From: Neotamlana sedimentorum
GTDB lineage: Bacteria > Bacteroidota > Bacteroidia > Flavobacteriales > Flavobacteriaceae
DNA: 64,000 nucleotides
Direction: 5' to 3'
Assembly (NCBI RefSeq): GCF_000943565.1
Contig: NZ_JTDW01000006.1
Span: 181,071 to 245,070, forward strand
Shown here: in pieces, positions 1 through 8,276 of the stretch
Layout of the letters: each line of letters starts with the position of its first letter
How positions within the stretch are numbered: the stretch's first letter is position 1
The notes under the pieces: generated by a model
Seen by the model: only the letters and a program-made list of their open reading frames with translations
Told to the model about the DNA's origin: nothing
Databases searched by the model: none
Position numbers and translations under genes: made by a program

Positions 1-1553
1 CCTTAAAAAATATAACCAAAAATATGTTGGTAAACGCCAATATTAATGGTGTTTTAAACTTAGCCAACCTAACAAAAGCTTACCCAATAGAATTGGAAAC
101 AGCATTAACCGGTATTTTAAAAGCTAATTTAAATACCGCTTTCGATATGGAAGCTATTGAAACCAACGCCTATGCTAGAATTAAAAATAGTGGAACCGCT
201 AGTTTAAGTGATTTTGTGTTTTCTTCTGAAGATTTAAATAATCCACTGCATATTACAAACGCGTCTTTAAGTTTAAAAGCTGATGATGTTACACTAAATA
301 AGTTTGAAGCTAAAACTGGAGAAAGTGACATTAATGCCACAGGAGATATTAAAAACTTAATGGGCTTTTTACTTAGCGATAATACATTAAAAGGAGATTT
401 TTATATAAAATCGAACACTTTTAAAGTGAATGATTTTATGACCACTGAAGCCGAAGTTGAAACACCGGAAAACAAAGAACCTACAACAAGTGAAGCTTTA
501 AAAATCCCTGCGTTTTTAGAGTGTATTATTCACGCCAACGCCAACACCGTAGTTTACGATAATTTAAATTTAAAAAACCTAAGCGGAACCGTTTATATAA
601 AAGATCAACAAGCCACACTCGAAAACTTAAAATCATCCATTTTCGATGGTAGTTTAACAGTTTCCGGAGATGTATCAACAAAAAACGAAACGCCAACCTT
701 TAATTTAAAACTGGGTGCCGATGGTTTCGATATTGCACAATCGTTTAAAGATTTAGAGTTACTACAAAGCATTGCTCCAATTGCAAATTTCTTTCAAGGT
801 AAACTAAATACAACCTTAAGTTTTTCGGGCGATTTAGATAACGAGCTTGCACCAAACCTAAGTACAATTTCGGGTAATGCGCTTGCCGAACTTTTAACTA
901 CAAACATTGAAGAAAAAAATAGTACCTTGTTAACTAAGCTAGATGGCGCTTTAAACTTTATTGACTTTAGTAAAATCGATTTAAAAGATTTAAAAACAAG
1001 TTTAAGTTTTGCCGATGGAAAAGTAAGCGTAAAACCTTTCGATATAAAATACAACGACATTAACATTAGTGTTTCTGGAGCTCATGGTTTCGACCAAAGT
1101 TTAGAATACAGTGCTATTTTAGATGTGCCAGCAAAATACTTAGGAAGCGAAGTAAACCAGTTAATTGGTAAAATAAATACCGAAGAAGCTAACAACATTA
1201 CCATTCCTGTTACTGCCAATATTGGTGGTAGTTTAACTAGTCCGAGTGTAAAAACCGATTTAACAAGTGGTGTAAAAAACCTTACCGCTCAACTTATTGA
1301 AATTGAGAAACAAAAATTACTAGACCAAGGAAAAAGTAAAGTTAAAGACATGCTTGGAGGTTTAATAGGAAGTAATAATACAAAAACCGATTCCATAAAA
1401 AGCGAGCAAAAAAGTACGGTTACAAATGTGCTACAAGATATAGTTTCGAGCAAATCGACAACAAGAGACTCAACACAAAACAATTCTACAAAAGAAACAG
1501 TAAAAAACGTATTGGGTGGTTTATTTAGCAAAACCAAAAAAACGGATGAGTAA
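1..1553 (+). CDS. AsmA-like C-terminal region protein (5' truncated by window)
   Basis: The reading frame is open from base 3 to the stop at 1551-1553, so the ATG at 24 is probably internal and the true start lies upstream of the window. About 516 codons are visible. The sequence is a long run of short beta-strand-like repeats rich in Asn, Leu, Thr and Asp (for example DATGDIKN-like and VSVSGAHGFD-like turns), typical of AsmA/TamB-type proteins that span or line the periplasm and are linked to lipid transport and outer-membrane biogenesis. The last 90 residues change to a Ser/Thr/Lys-rich tail with three amphipathic repeats of the type TVKNVLGGLFS. It is followed 150 bp later by rpoD on the same strand. 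Family assignment is by overall character, since no catalytic motif exists in this family. Confidence 0.75.
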   Translation, partial: LKNITKNMLVNANINGVLNLANLTKAYPIELETALTGILKANLNTAFDMEAIETNAYARIKNSGTASLSDFVFSSEDLNNPLHITNASLSLKADDVTLNKFEAKTGESDINATGDIKNLMGFLLSDNTLKGDFYIKSNTFKVNDFMTTEAEVETPENKEPTTSEALKIPAFLECIIHANANTVVYDNLNLKNLSGTVYIKDQQATLENLKSSIFDGSLTVSGDVSTKNETPTFNLKLGADGFDIAQSFKDLELLQSIAPIANFFQGKLNTTLSFSGDLDNELAPNLSTISGNALAELLTTNIEEKNSTLLTKLDGALNFIDFSKIDLKDLKTSLSFADGKVSVKPFDIKYNDINISVSGAHGFDQSLEYSAILDVPAKYLGSEVNQLIGKINTEEANNITIPVTANIGGSLTSPSVKTDLTSGVKNLTAQLIEIEKQKLLDQGKSKVKDMLGGLIGSNNTKTDSIKSEQKSTVTNVLQDIVSSKSTTRDSTQNNSTKETVKNVLGGLFSKTKKTDE

Positions 1554-1705
1554 AAATTCTTAAAATCATTAAAAAAACTTAAAAATCAGTTAATTTTTAA
1601 TCAATTTTGCACTAATTTTAAACAAAAATGGTTAAAAATTAGGTTTATTAGATTATTTCTCTATGTTATAGATTAGAACTTTTTTAAAAAATGCATCTGT
1701 AATAT

Positions 1706-2569
1706 ATGAGACAATTAAAAATCACAAAACAAGTAACAAACCGTGAGTCTAAATCGCTAGACAAATATTTACAAGACATTAGCAAAATTTCGATGATTAC
1801 TGCCGATGAAGAAGTAGAATTAGCACAGCGAATAAAAAAAGGCGACCAAAAAGCCTTAGACAAGCTAACAACAGCAAATTTACGTTTTGTGGTTTCGGTG
1901 GCTAAACAATACCAAAATCAAGGTTTAACACTACCCGATTTAATAAACGAAGGCAATGCTGGCTTGGTAAAAGCAGCCAAACGATTTGATGAAACAAGAG
2001 GTTTTAAATTTATTTCTTATGCCGTTTGGTGGATTCGTCAAGCAATTTTACAAGCTTTAGCCGAACAATCTCGAATAGTTCGCTTACCTTTGAACAAAAT
2101 TGGCTCGATTAACAAAATAAAAAAGGCGTATTCTTTTTTAGAACAAGAATACCAGCGTGAGCCAAATGCGCAAGAAATAGCCAACGAACTCGACTTAACA
2201 ATTAACGATGTTAAGCAATCGATGAAGGTTTCTGGCAGACACGTATCGATGGATGCGCCATTTAAAGAAGGAGAAACCTCAAATTTATATGATGTCGTGT
2301 CATCATCAGAGTCGCCTAAACCAGATGCTGGTTTATTAAAAGATTCTTTAAACACCGAAGTAAATCGGGCTTTAAGCATGTTATCAGACAAAGAGGCCGA
2401 AGTTATTCGATATTATTATGGCATAAGCCAAAAACACCCAATGAGCTTGCAAGAAATTGGGGATGCTTTTGGTTTAACCCGTGAACGTGTAAGGCAAATA
2501 AAAGAAAAAGCTATTCGTAGGCTTAGGCATAATTCTAAAAGTAAAGTATTAAAAACCTATTTAGGATAA
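1706..2569 (+). CDS. rpoD: RNA polymerase primary sigma factor RpoD/SigA
   Basis: This is the housekeeping sigma factor, directing RNA polymerase to most promoters. At 287 residues it has the short architecture usual in Bacteroidota, without the long acidic region 1.1 of proteobacterial sigma-70. Region 1.2 ([11 protein letters not shown], about residue 17) is followed by region 2 with [22 protein letters not shown] and the -10 melting segment [13 protein letters not shown] (about residues 58-115), region 3, and region 4 with the helix-turn-helix [22 protein letters not shown] (about 247-268). In this phylum the factor recognises TAnnTTTG, and several such boxes occur in this window. rpsU follows 40 bp downstream and may be co-transcribed. 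The start is the first ATG, immediately before the conserved MRQLKITKQ. Confidence 0.97.
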   Translation: MRQLKITKQVTNRESKSLDKYLQDISKISMITADEEVELAQRIKKGDQKALDKLTTANLRFVVSVAKQYQNQGLTLPDLINEGNAGLVKAAKRFDETRGFKFISYAVWWIRQAILQALAEQSRIVRLPLNKIGSINKIKKAYSFLEQEYQREPNAQEIANELDLTINDVKQSMKVSGRHVSMDAPFKEGETSNLYDVVSSSESPKPDAGLLKDSLNTEVNRALSMLSDKEAEVIRYYYGISQKHPMSLQEIGDAFGLTRERVRQIKEKAIRRLRHNSKSKVLKTYLG

Positions 2570-2609
2570 CCCTAAATTCAATTAAATAATTAATAATTAA
2601 AACAACTAT

Positions 2610-2804
2610 ATGTTAAAAATCATTTTAAAAGAAGGAGAAAGCATAGAACGTGCTTTAAAGCGTTATAAACGCAAACACCGTAATGTAAAAGTAATGCAAA
2701 ATTTACGCGAGAACCAGTATTTTACAAAACCATCTGTAGAGCGTCGTCGTGAAATTCAAAAAGCATCGTATATCCAAGGTATCAGAGATCAAGAAGACAT
2801 ATAA
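2610..2804 (+). CDS. rpsU: 30S ribosomal protein bS21
   Basis: A 64-residue basic protein with the bS21 core: an N-terminal strand, the ERALKRYKRKHR helix (residues 13-24) and a second basic helix ending in RRREIQKASY. bS21 sits on the small-subunit platform beside the 3' end of 16S rRNA; in Flavobacteriia it is reported to help occlude the anti-Shine-Dalgarno. The 40 bases between the rpoD stop and this ATG are nearly pure A/T and contain no AGGAGG-like sequence, which matters because flavobacterial rpsU genes have been reported to keep a Shine-Dalgarno for self-regulation. The gene lies directly after rpoD and probably shares its transcript. A second rpsU copy elsewhere cannot be excluded. 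Confidence 0.93.
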   Translation: MLKIILKEGESIERALKRYKRKHRNVKVMQNLRENQYFTKPSVERRREIQKASYIQGIRDQEDI

Positions 2805-2830
2805 ATTCTTCAAAAATCCTCATAATAAAA

Positions 2831-2879
2831 AACTGGGTGGCACCAAAATACATTTAATTTATTTCGGTTACACTCAGTT
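2831..2879. terminator. Imperfect hairpin between convergent rpsU and DUF2797 genes
   Basis: Arms 2831-2844 and 2866-2879 pair over 14 positions (AACTGGGTGG.. with ..CACTCAGTT), with one G-T wobble and two mismatches, around a 21-base AT-rich loop. It lies in the 109-bp gap between two convergent genes, so it could end transcription from either side. There is only a weak T-rich tail, so termination strength is uncertain. Confidence 0.45.
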
Positions 2880-2913
2880 ATGTTCTAATTACGGGTTGTA
2901 GGTTGTAGGCTTA

Positions 2914-3708
2914 CTAATTTACAATTAAATCGATCACCAAACCTTCATTACTTCTTACGTTAAAAACGGTTTCGTCTTCAAAAATTAAATATTGTCCTTT
3001 TATTCCTGAAAGTACACCAGTATAAGTTTGGCTTTTTACCAAGTTTAAACTTTTTGGTTTTGTTGGGTATTTTACCACTGGAAAATTTAAATTCGTTTCG
3101 GTATTGCTTTCAATAAAATACGCTTTAGCTTCATCTGGAATATAGCCTTTTAATTTTTCGCGCCATTCTACTAAATTTTCGTCTACAATTTCGTTTTTTA
3201 GCATGGTTCGCCAATTGGTTTTATCGCTAACGTAATCTTTTAAAGCCACCTCGGTAATACCAGCCAAATAACGATTAGGCACCTCAACAATTTCAATGGC
3301 TTCATGCGCACCTTGATCTATCCAACGCGTAGGTACTTGGCTTTTTCTAGTTACACCAACTTTTACATTACTAGAGTTTGCTAAATACACAATATGTGGT
3401 TGTAGTTGCACTTTTTTCTCGTATTCTAAATCGCGATCTTCTTTACCTAAATGTGCCGTACTTAATTCTGGACGCATAATCCAATCGGCTGCCTGAGGAA
3501 TATCGAAAAAACAACTTTTGCAAAACCCTTGTCGGTAAATAGGTTTATTTAAACCGCAGCTTAAGCATTGGTATTTAACAAACTGCAAGGTTATACTTTT
3601 ATTTAACAACTGGTTCATGTTTATAAAGTCGTTTTCGAACACCAAATAATAATTAATTGGCTCTAAAAACTCCGTTTCCATTTTTGTTAACACGCCTTGG
3701 TAAGTCAT
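2914..3708 (-). CDS. DUF2797 family protein
   Basis: A 264-residue protein of unknown function in the DUF2797 family. It has a zinc-ribbon-like pair of CxxC motifs (CLSCG and CKSC, residues 48-70) followed by the family core HIVYLANSSNVKVGVTRK and PTRWIDQGA (about residues 105-135), which resembles the start of a GIY-YIG-type fold. Binding of nucleic acid is a reasonable guess from the zinc ribbon but is not shown by the sequence. It is divergently transcribed from the GH3-family gene with only 42 bp between the starts; I recall the same pairing in other flavobacteria. No signal peptide or membrane segment is present, so it should be cytoplasmic. Confidence 0.85.
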   Translation of the reverse strand: MTYQGVLTKMETEFLEPINYYLVFENDFINMNQLLNKSITLQFVKYQCLSCGLNKPIYRQGFCKSCFFDIPQAADWIMRPELSTAHLGKEDRDLEYEKKVQLQPHIVYLANSSNVKVGVTRKSQVPTRWIDQGAHEAIEIVEVPNRYLAGITEVALKDYVSDKTNWRTMLKNEIVDENLVEWREKLKGYIPDEAKAYFIESNTETNLNFPVVKYPTKPKSLNLVKSQTYTGVLSGIKGQYLIFEDETVFNVRSNEGLVIDLIVN

Positions 3709-3750
3709 AAAAAAAAATCTTATTTTTAAAATCTTAAATATAATCTAAAT

Positions 3751-5265
3751 ATGCCAATAACCATAGTAAATTCAATTGCTTCATGGATTTTGAAAAAGCG
3801 CATTCATCAAATTGAGCTATTTTTAAAATACCCTAACGAGGTTCAAAATGAACTGTTATTCAATCTTTTAGATTTTGCAAAACATACCGAATTAGGTAAA
3901 AAATACGATTTTGCATCAATTAAAAGCTACAAAACATTTACCGAGCGTGTTCCTATTCAAAATTACGACGACTGGCAAGATATTATACAACGCGCAAGAC
4001 AAGGCGAAAACAACTTATTTTGGCCGACGCCTATTAAATGGTTTGCCAAATCGAGCGGCACAACACGCTCTAAAAGTAAATTTATACCAGTAAGCGAGGA
4101 GTCTCTAGAAGACTGCCACTATGCCGCTAGTAAAGATTTACTGTGTATGTATTTAAACAATAATGAAGATGCCCAGTTATTTAAAGGAAAAAGTTTACGT
4201 TTAGGCGGAAGTAAACAATTATACAAAGAAAGAGGCACTTCGTTTGGGGACTTATCCGCTATATTAATTGACAATATGCCTTTTTGGGCAGAGTTTAGCA
4301 GTACGCCAAGCAATAAGGTATCACTAATGAGCGATTGGGAACATAAAATGCAAGCCATTGTAAATGAAACTATAAACGAAAATGTTACCAGTTTAGCAGG
4401 TGTACCATCCTGGATGCTTGTTTTACTAAATAACGTATTAGAAACAACGGGAAAAAATAATTTATTTGATGTGTGGCCAAATTTGGAAGTTTATTTTCAC
4501 GGCGGCGTAAGTTTTACGCCTTACAGAGATCAATACAAAAAAATATTACCAAAAACCGGGTTTCGTTATTACGAAATTTACAATGCTTCTGAAGGCTTTT
4601 TTGCCATACAAGATAGAAATAATTCCGATGAACTATTACTCATGTTAGATTATGGTGTTTTTTACGAATTTATTCCCATGGAAGTATATGCCACACCCCA
4701 AGAATATGCTATTCCTCTTAGTAACGTAGAACTCGGTAAAAATTATGCTATAATTATAACAACTAATGCTGGTTTATGGCGCTATAAAATTGGGGATACG
4801 GTTAGGTTTACCTCTTTAAACCCGTATCGCATTAAAATTTCTGGCAGAACCAAACATCATATTAATGTTTTTGGAGAAGAACTAATTATTGAAAATGCCG
4901 AAAATGCTATTAAGCAAGTATGTGCAGAAACACATTGTGACATTAAAGACTTTACAGCTGCACCTATTTTCATGAAAGACAAAGAAAAAGGTGCTCACGA
5001 ATGGTTAATTGAATTTAAAACTCCACCAAGCGACATTAATAATTTTATTAAATTATTTGACGACGCATTAAAATCATTAAACTCTGATTATGAAGCTAAA
5101 CGATTTAACAATATAACTTTAAACGAACCAAAAATTAATATTGCACGCGAAAACTTGTTTTATGACTGGTTAAAACAAAACAATAAATTGGGAGGACAAC
5201 ATAAAATTCCACGCCTCTCGAATTCTAGAAATTATTTAGAAGAACTGCTAAAACTAAACGGTTAA
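3751..5265 (+). CDS. GH3 auxin-responsive promoter family protein (acyl-adenylate/amido synthetase superfamily)
   Basis: At 504 residues this is a full-length bacterial GH3 family member. The three adenylate-forming motifs are visible: the phosphate loop SSGTTRSKSKFIPVS (about residues 96-110), the adenine-site motif EIYNASEGFFAIQD (about 276-289) and the hinge-side motif GLWRYKIGDTVRF (about 343-355). Plant GH3 enzymes adenylate a carboxylic acid and conjugate it to an amino acid. The bacterial substrate is not known and I do not assign one. The protein has no signal peptide and should be cytoplasmic. The gene is divergent from the DUF2797 gene. Its stop is followed within about 15 bp by a broken OmpA-family fragment, which looks like a deletion junction. 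Confidence 0.88.
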   Translation: MPITIVNSIASWILKKRIHQIELFLKYPNEVQNELLFNLLDFAKHTELGKKYDFASIKSYKTFTERVPIQNYDDWQDIIQRARQGENNLFWPTPIKWFAKSSGTTRSKSKFIPVSEESLEDCHYAASKDLLCMYLNNNEDAQLFKGKSLRLGGSKQLYKERGTSFGDLSAILIDNMPFWAEFSSTPSNKVSLMSDWEHKMQAIVNETINENVTSLAGVPSWMLVLLNNVLETTGKNNLFDVWPNLEVYFHGGVSFTPYRDQYKKILPKTGFRYYEIYNASEGFFAIQDRNNSDELLLMLDYGVFYEFIPMEVYATPQEYAIPLSNVELGKNYAIIITTNAGLWRYKIGDTVRFTSLNPYRIKISGRTKHHINVFGEELIIENAENAIKQVCAETHCDIKDFTAAPIFMKDKEKGAHEWLIEFKTPPSDINNFIKLFDDALKSLNSDYEAKRFNNITLNEPKINIARENLFYDWLKQNNKLGGQHKIPRLSNSRNYLEELLKLNG

Positions 5266-5275
5266 ATAATTAATT

Positions 5276-6068
5276 TCTAAAACCACAGGTTATAAATCGG
5301 TAGGAAACTTAGGCGGCACTATAAATACTGTTTATGACGAAGTAGCCTATTTTTTAGGAAACAAAAACAAAGGCTATTTATCGTCCAACCGACAAAATGG
5401 ACGCGGAAGTTATGATATTTATACCGCAGTAAATAATGAAGTAATTCAAAGTATTGAAGGTAAAGTAATAGATTTAAACACTCAAATAAAATTAACTAAT
5501 ACTGCCGTTATTTTAAAGAATGAAGATGGTGAAGAAATTAAAAGGATAACCACTGGTGAAGATGCTAAATTTAGCTTTAAAGGTAGCCCTTGAAAGATAT
5601 AATTTAAGCTCCCAAAAAGATGGCTTTAAAGATGCTACTATCACTTTTAATGCTTATAAAGGAGTTGAAACAGCATATTATAAAAACTTAGAATTACATA
5701 CTCAAAACCTGTTATTGCTAAGGTAAATGACGAATTACCTATTGTTTTAGAGAACATTTGTATCGATTTTAATAAATATAGCGTAAAAAAAAGTCTACAA
5801 TTTCGTTGAATAAAGTGGTAAAAGTTTTAAAAGAACACCCTACAATAAAGTTAGCCATTAACGCTCTCACCGACCATAAAGGTAGAGATTCTTATAACTT
5901 AAAATTATCTTACAAACGTGCTGCTTCCACCGTAAATTTTTTGGTAAAAATTGTATTGATAAAAACAGATTACAATCAAAAGGTTATGGATAATCTAAAC
6001 CATTGGTAAACTGTAAAAATAATTGTACCGATGAAGATTTACAAGCTAACAGACGTATTGAGTTATAA
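5276..6068 (+). pseudogene. Frameshifted remnant of an OmpA-family (PD40/CNA-B/OmpA) protein
   Basis: Translating successive frames recovers, in the right order, pieces of a protein like the intact one at 59075-60958. First comes a beta-propeller end with NKGYLSSNRQNGRGSYDIYT (frame from about 5281), then a carboxypeptidase-like domain (GKVIDLNTQIKLTNTAVIL) that stops at 5591. The frame shifts near 5588 and again near 5705-5710, giving LENICIDFNKYSVKKS. Another shift near 5800 gives the OmpA core (HKGRDSYNLKLSYKRAAS), and a further one near 5945 gives NRLQSKGYG, then a TAA and NCTDEDLQANRRIEL up to the stop at 6066-6068. The N-terminal TPR and most propeller repeats are missing. At least four frame changes and one in-frame stop make a functional product very unlikely. 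Confidence 0.85.
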
Positions 6069-6121
6069 TTGTAGAGGAATAGAAAAAATACAATTACAAC
6101 AACTAAATAAGGAAGGTTTAT

Positions 6122-6156
6122 AAAAAACCACAATATTTTAATATCGTGGTTTTTTT
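6122..6156. terminator. Bidirectional rho-independent terminator after clpX
   Basis: AAAAAACCAC and GTGGTTTTTT flank an AT-rich stem and loop, with A-runs and T-runs on both sides. It lies 16 bp past the clpX stop on the minus strand and about 55 bp past the decayed OmpA fragment on the plus strand, so it can serve both directions. Confidence 0.8.
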
Positions 6157-6171
6157 AATACTATTAAACAT

Positions 6172-7404
6172 TTATGAAACTGCTTTTAACTTTTTCATAG
6201 TTGTTTTCGTTAGTTTTTCTTCGGCATAGGCCTTAGTTACATTTAATTTTTTCTCGTTACTGCTTGGTAATTCAAACATAGCATCGGTTAAAATTTCTTC
6301 ACACAGCGAACGCAACCCTCTAGCTCCTAATTTATATTCAATAGCTTTATCAACAATAAATTCTAAAGCACCATCAGTGATACTAAAATCGACATCATCC
6401 ATATCAAACAACTTACTATATTGTTTTATTAAAGCATTTTTAGGTTCTGTAAGAATTGCTCTTAAAGTTTTTGCATCTAAGGGGTCCATGTAGGTAAGCA
6501 CTGGTAAACGACCAATTATTTCTGGTATTAAACCGAAATCTTTTAAATCCTTCGGAATAATGTATTGAAGTAAATGGTTTTGATCTACAATATCATCAGA
6601 CATTGAAGCACTGTAACCTACTGCTTGCATGTTTAGACGTTTAGAAATAACACGTTCTATACCATCAAAGGCTCCTCCAGCAATAAATAAGATATTTTCG
6701 GTATTTACTTCAATAAACTTTTGGTCTGGGTGCTTTCGACCTCCTTTTGGAGGTACATTTACAACAGTTCCTTCTAATAATTTTAATAAAGCTTGTTGTA
6801 CACCTTCGCCTGAAACATCTCTAGTAATAGAAGGGTTATCGCTTTTACGAGCAATTTTATCAATTTCATCAATAAAAACAATTCCTTTTTCTGCTTTTTC
6901 TAAGTTATAATCGGCAGCTTGTAGCAATCTCGTTAAAATACTTTCAACATCCTCTCCTACATAACCAGCCTCAGTTAATACTGTTGCATCTACGATAGCT
7001 AAAGGTACATTTAACATTCTAGCAATTGTTTTTGCCATTAATGTTTTACCAGTACCTGTTTGACCAACCATAATAATATTGCTCTTTTGTATGTCAATAT
7101 CATCTTTAGTCGGCGTTTGTAATAAACGCTTATAATGATTATAAACAGCAACAGACATTACTTTCTTAGTAACATCTTGTCCTATAATATATTCATCTAG
7201 AAATGCTTTTATTTGTTGCGGTTTTCGCAATTTTAACTCTGCAGATAAATCGCCGCCATCGCTTTGCTTCGACTCTTCTAGAACGATACCATGAGCTTGC
7301 TCTATACATCTATCACAAATGTGGGCATCTAAACCTGCAATTAATAAGTTTGTTTCTGGCTTTTTACGACCGCAAAATGAACATTCTAATTCTTCCTTTG
7401 CCAT
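6172..7404 (-). CDS. clpX: ATP-dependent Clp protease ATP-binding subunit ClpX
   Basis: ClpX is the AAA+ unfoldase that feeds substrates into ClpP in the cytoplasm. This 410-residue protein has the N-terminal four-cysteine zinc-binding domain ([10 protein letters not shown] ... CDRC, residues 9-33), Walker A GQTGTGKT (about residue 113), Walker [11 protein letters not shown] (about 175) and the sensor/arginine region [12 protein letters not shown] (about 302). In the surface loop that docks onto ClpP, where the usual tripeptide is IGF, the sequence reads VGY within [12 protein letters not shown]. clpP lies 64 bp upstream on the same strand, with a tandem 10-bp repeat in the gap, and a strong terminator follows. 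clpP and clpX are probably one operon. Confidence 0.97.
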   Translation of the reverse strand: MAKEELECSFCGRKKPETNLLIAGLDAHICDRCIEQAHGIVLEESKQSDGGDLSAELKLRKPQQIKAFLDEYIIGQDVTKKVMSVAVYNHYKRLLQTPTKDDIDIQKSNIIMVGQTGTGKTLMAKTIARMLNVPLAIVDATVLTEAGYVGEDVESILTRLLQAADYNLEKAEKGIVFIDEIDKIARKSDNPSITRDVSGEGVQQALLKLLEGTVVNVPPKGGRKHPDQKFIEVNTENILFIAGGAFDGIERVISKRLNMQAVGYSASMSDDIVDQNHLLQYIIPKDLKDFGLIPEIIGRLPVLTYMDPLDAKTLRAILTEPKNALIKQYSKLFDMDDVDFSITDGALEFIVDKAIEYKLGARGLRSLCEEILTDAMFELPSSNEKKLNVTKAYAEEKLTKTTMKKLKAVS

Positions 7405-7423
7405 TAAATCTCTTCTAATTATT

Positions 7424-7443
7424 ACTGTAAATCACTGTAAATC
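7424..7443. repeat. Tandem direct repeat ACTGTAAATC x2 in the clpP-clpX gap
   Basis: Two perfect copies of ACTGTAAATC lie back to back (7424-7433 and 7434-7443), 20 bp before the clpX start codon. The one-helical-turn spacing would suit a protein-binding site, but chance or slippage is possible in AT-rich DNA. Confidence 0.6.
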
Positions 7444-7468
7444 AATACTAAATTTACAAATTTTTATT

Positions 7469-8143
7469 CTAATTACGGGCTAAAATTTCATCAATCATAC
7501 CGTATTCTTTAGCTTTATCGGCTTTCATCCAGTAATCTCTGTCACTGTCTTCGTATATTTTGTCGTAATCTTGCCCTGAATGCTTACTTATAATTTTATA
7601 AAGCTCTTCTTTAAGGGTTAAAATTTCTTTAGCTGTAATTTCTATATCACTAGCTTGCCCTTGTGCACCGCCAAGTGGTTGGTGAATCATAACACGAGAA
7701 TGTGTTAAACCACTACGCTTGCCTTTGGCTCCTGCACAAAGTAAAACAGCTCCCATTGATGCTGCCATACCTGTACAAATAGTTGCCACGTCTGGTTTAA
7801 TAAACTGCATGGTATCGTAAATACCTAAGCCTGCATATACACTACCTCCTGGAGAGTTAATGTAAATTTGAATATCTTTATTAGCATCGGTACTTTCTAA
7901 AAACAACAATTGCGCCTGTACAATATTTGCAACTTGATCGTTAATTCCTGTGCCTAAAAATATAATTCTGTCCATCATTAAACGCGAAAACACATCGAAT
8001 ACGGCAATATTCATTTGGCGCTCTTCAATAATGTTTGGGGTTAAATTAGTAGGATACATGCTACTTATAATTTTGTTGTAGTATGTACTGCTTATGCCTT
8101 GGTCTTTTATCGCGAATTTTTCAAATTCTTTTGCGTAATCCAT
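7469..8143 (-). CDS. clpP: ATP-dependent Clp protease proteolytic subunit ClpP
   Basis: ClpP forms the double-ring serine protease chamber that works with ClpX. All three catalytic residues are visible in a 224-residue chain: Ser in [11 protein letters not shown] (about residue 124), His in [10 protein letters not shown] (about 149) and Asp in [10 protein letters not shown] (about 198). The oligomer handle and hydrophobic cleft residues are normal. The N-terminus has about 25 extra residues before the mature-type segment and may be processed. tig lies upstream with a strong terminator between, so clpP probably also has its own promoter. clpX follows on the same strand. Confidence 0.97.
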   Translation of the reverse strand: MDYAKEFEKFAIKDQGISSTYYNKIISSMYPTNLTPNIIEERQMNIAVFDVFSRLMMDRIIFLGTGINDQVANIVQAQLLFLESTDANKDIQIYINSPGGSVYAGLGIYDTMQFIKPDVATICTGMAASMGAVLLCAGAKGKRSGLTHSRVMIHQPLGGAQGQASDIEITAKEILTLKEELYKIISKHSGQDYDKIYEDSDRDYWMKADKAKEYGMIDEILARN

Positions 8144-8210
8144 ATTTTAATTTGGAATTTATGTTATAAAGATTTGATATACAATAAACTATAAACAAAT
8201 CGTAATAGGT

Positions 8211-8252
8211 TTTTAATAAAAAAGCGCTTAAACCAACAAGATTTAAGCGCTT
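8211..8252 (-). terminator. Rho-independent terminator after tig
   Basis: A perfect 11-bp stem, AAGCGCTTAAA (8222-8232) with TTTAAGCGCTT (8242-8252), has a 9-base loop. Read on the minus strand it is followed by TTTTATT. It lies 25-55 bp downstream of the tig stop and before clpP, so it should end or attenuate tig transcription before clpPX. Confidence 0.85.
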
Positions 8253-8276
8253 AAAGATAAGCATTTAATTTTTTAA

